From: an uncultured Neglectibacter sp.
GTDB lineage: Bacteria; Bacillota; Clostridia; Oscillospirales; Acutalibacteraceae
DNA length: 13,121 nucleotides
Assembly: GCA_937958185.1 (NCBI GenBank)
Contig: CALFFN010000030.1
Span: 1-13,121 of the forward strand
Reading direction: 5' to 3'
The number at the start of each line of letters is the position of its first letter. Position 1 is the first letter of the stretch. The notes below the pieces were generated by a model. It did no database searches. It saw only the letters and a program-made list of their open reading frames with translations, and was not told the DNA's origin. Positions 12,982 through 13,121 of the stretch are shown here, one piece after another. The translations under genes and the position numbers were made by a program.

Positions 12982-13121
12982 GACTGCTGCCGGTCAGACC
13001 GCCCGGTCACGACCAGTACACGCTGGCTCCACAAAAAGATTTTCCTCTTGTGAATTGCCGCGGTCGGGTCGCCCGGTCACGACCAGTACACGCTGGCTCC
13101 ACAAAAAGATTTTCCTCTTGT
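12982..13121. repeat. 70-bp tandem repeat at the window edge
   Basis: Positions 13000-13051 and 13070-13121 are identical over 52 bases at a period of 70. The 18 bases before each (12982-12999 and 13052-13069) are related but diverged. The second copy runs into the window edge, so more copies may follow. The period is not a multiple of three and all minus-strand frames contain stops, so it is not a protein repeat. It contains small palindromes, for example CCAG/CTGG and GGTC/GACC. No rqcP promoter is obvious here. Confidence 0.9.

Noticed and set aside
12924..13034. N-terminal extension of the rqcP frame
   Set aside because: It runs into the 70-bp tandem repeat and lacks a ribosome binding site; the family protein starts at MRLDKYLK with AGGAG upstream.
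12982..13121. CRISPR array
   Set aside because: Only two units are seen, the identical part is 52 bases and the variable part only 18 and still related. This does not fit CRISPR repeats and spacers, and no cas gene is nearby.

Overview
The window looks like chromosomal DNA of a spore-forming, low-to-mid GC Gram-positive bacterium of class Clostridia, most likely from the Oscillospirales/Ruminococcaceae neighbourhood. Four things support this: a HrcA-type CIRCE operator in front of groES-groL, the rqcP-yabP-yabQ-divIC-yabR sporulation/division cluster, a long-form hibernation factor gene (hpf), and strong AGGAGG-type ribosome binding sites. The genus is inference; no rRNA or other decisive marker lies inside the window.

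Left edge (1-412): on the minus strand there is a strong promoter with an A/T-rich upstream tract and a boxA-like sequence at the very edge, suggesting an rRNA operon that starts just outside the window and runs leftward. On the plus strand a promoter and a structured leader precede metA.

Plus-strand operon (413-3277): metA (predicted acetyl-CoA-type homoserine acyltransferase), a short QueG-like double [4Fe-4S] protein, a HAD phosphatase and a GNAT acetyltransferase. The first three overlap and the fourth follows closely. The unit ends at a bidirectional terminator shared with the convergent groES-groL operon (minus, 3367-5317). That operon has a sigma-A promoter, a perfect CIRCE and a leader of about 240 nt with strong stem-loops.

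Middle (5600-9600): a MATE-family transporter with its own promoter(s) is read rightward and ends at a second bidirectional terminator. Facing it on the minus strand are hpf, a THUMP-domain RNA methyltransferase of the RlmL family and a second GNAT acetyltransferase. The hpf promoter closely resembles the groES one.

Right part (9576-13121, all minus): rqcP, yabP, yabQ, divIC and yabR form the conserved translation-quality/sporulation/division cluster. Downstream of them lies a [4Fe-4S] fumarase/tartrate dehydratase alpha subunit with no beta subunit next to it. Three non-coding stretches interrupt this part and are the most unusual features of the window. The first is a run of stem-loops between yabR and fumA, ending in a terminator-like hairpin directly in front of the fumA ribosome binding site. 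The second is a pair of near-identical ~70-nt multi-hairpin repeats that separate rqcP from yabP. The third is a 70-bp tandem repeat at the right edge, upstream of rqcP. No transposase, integrase, phage gene, CRISPR array, tRNA gene or complete rRNA gene was seen.
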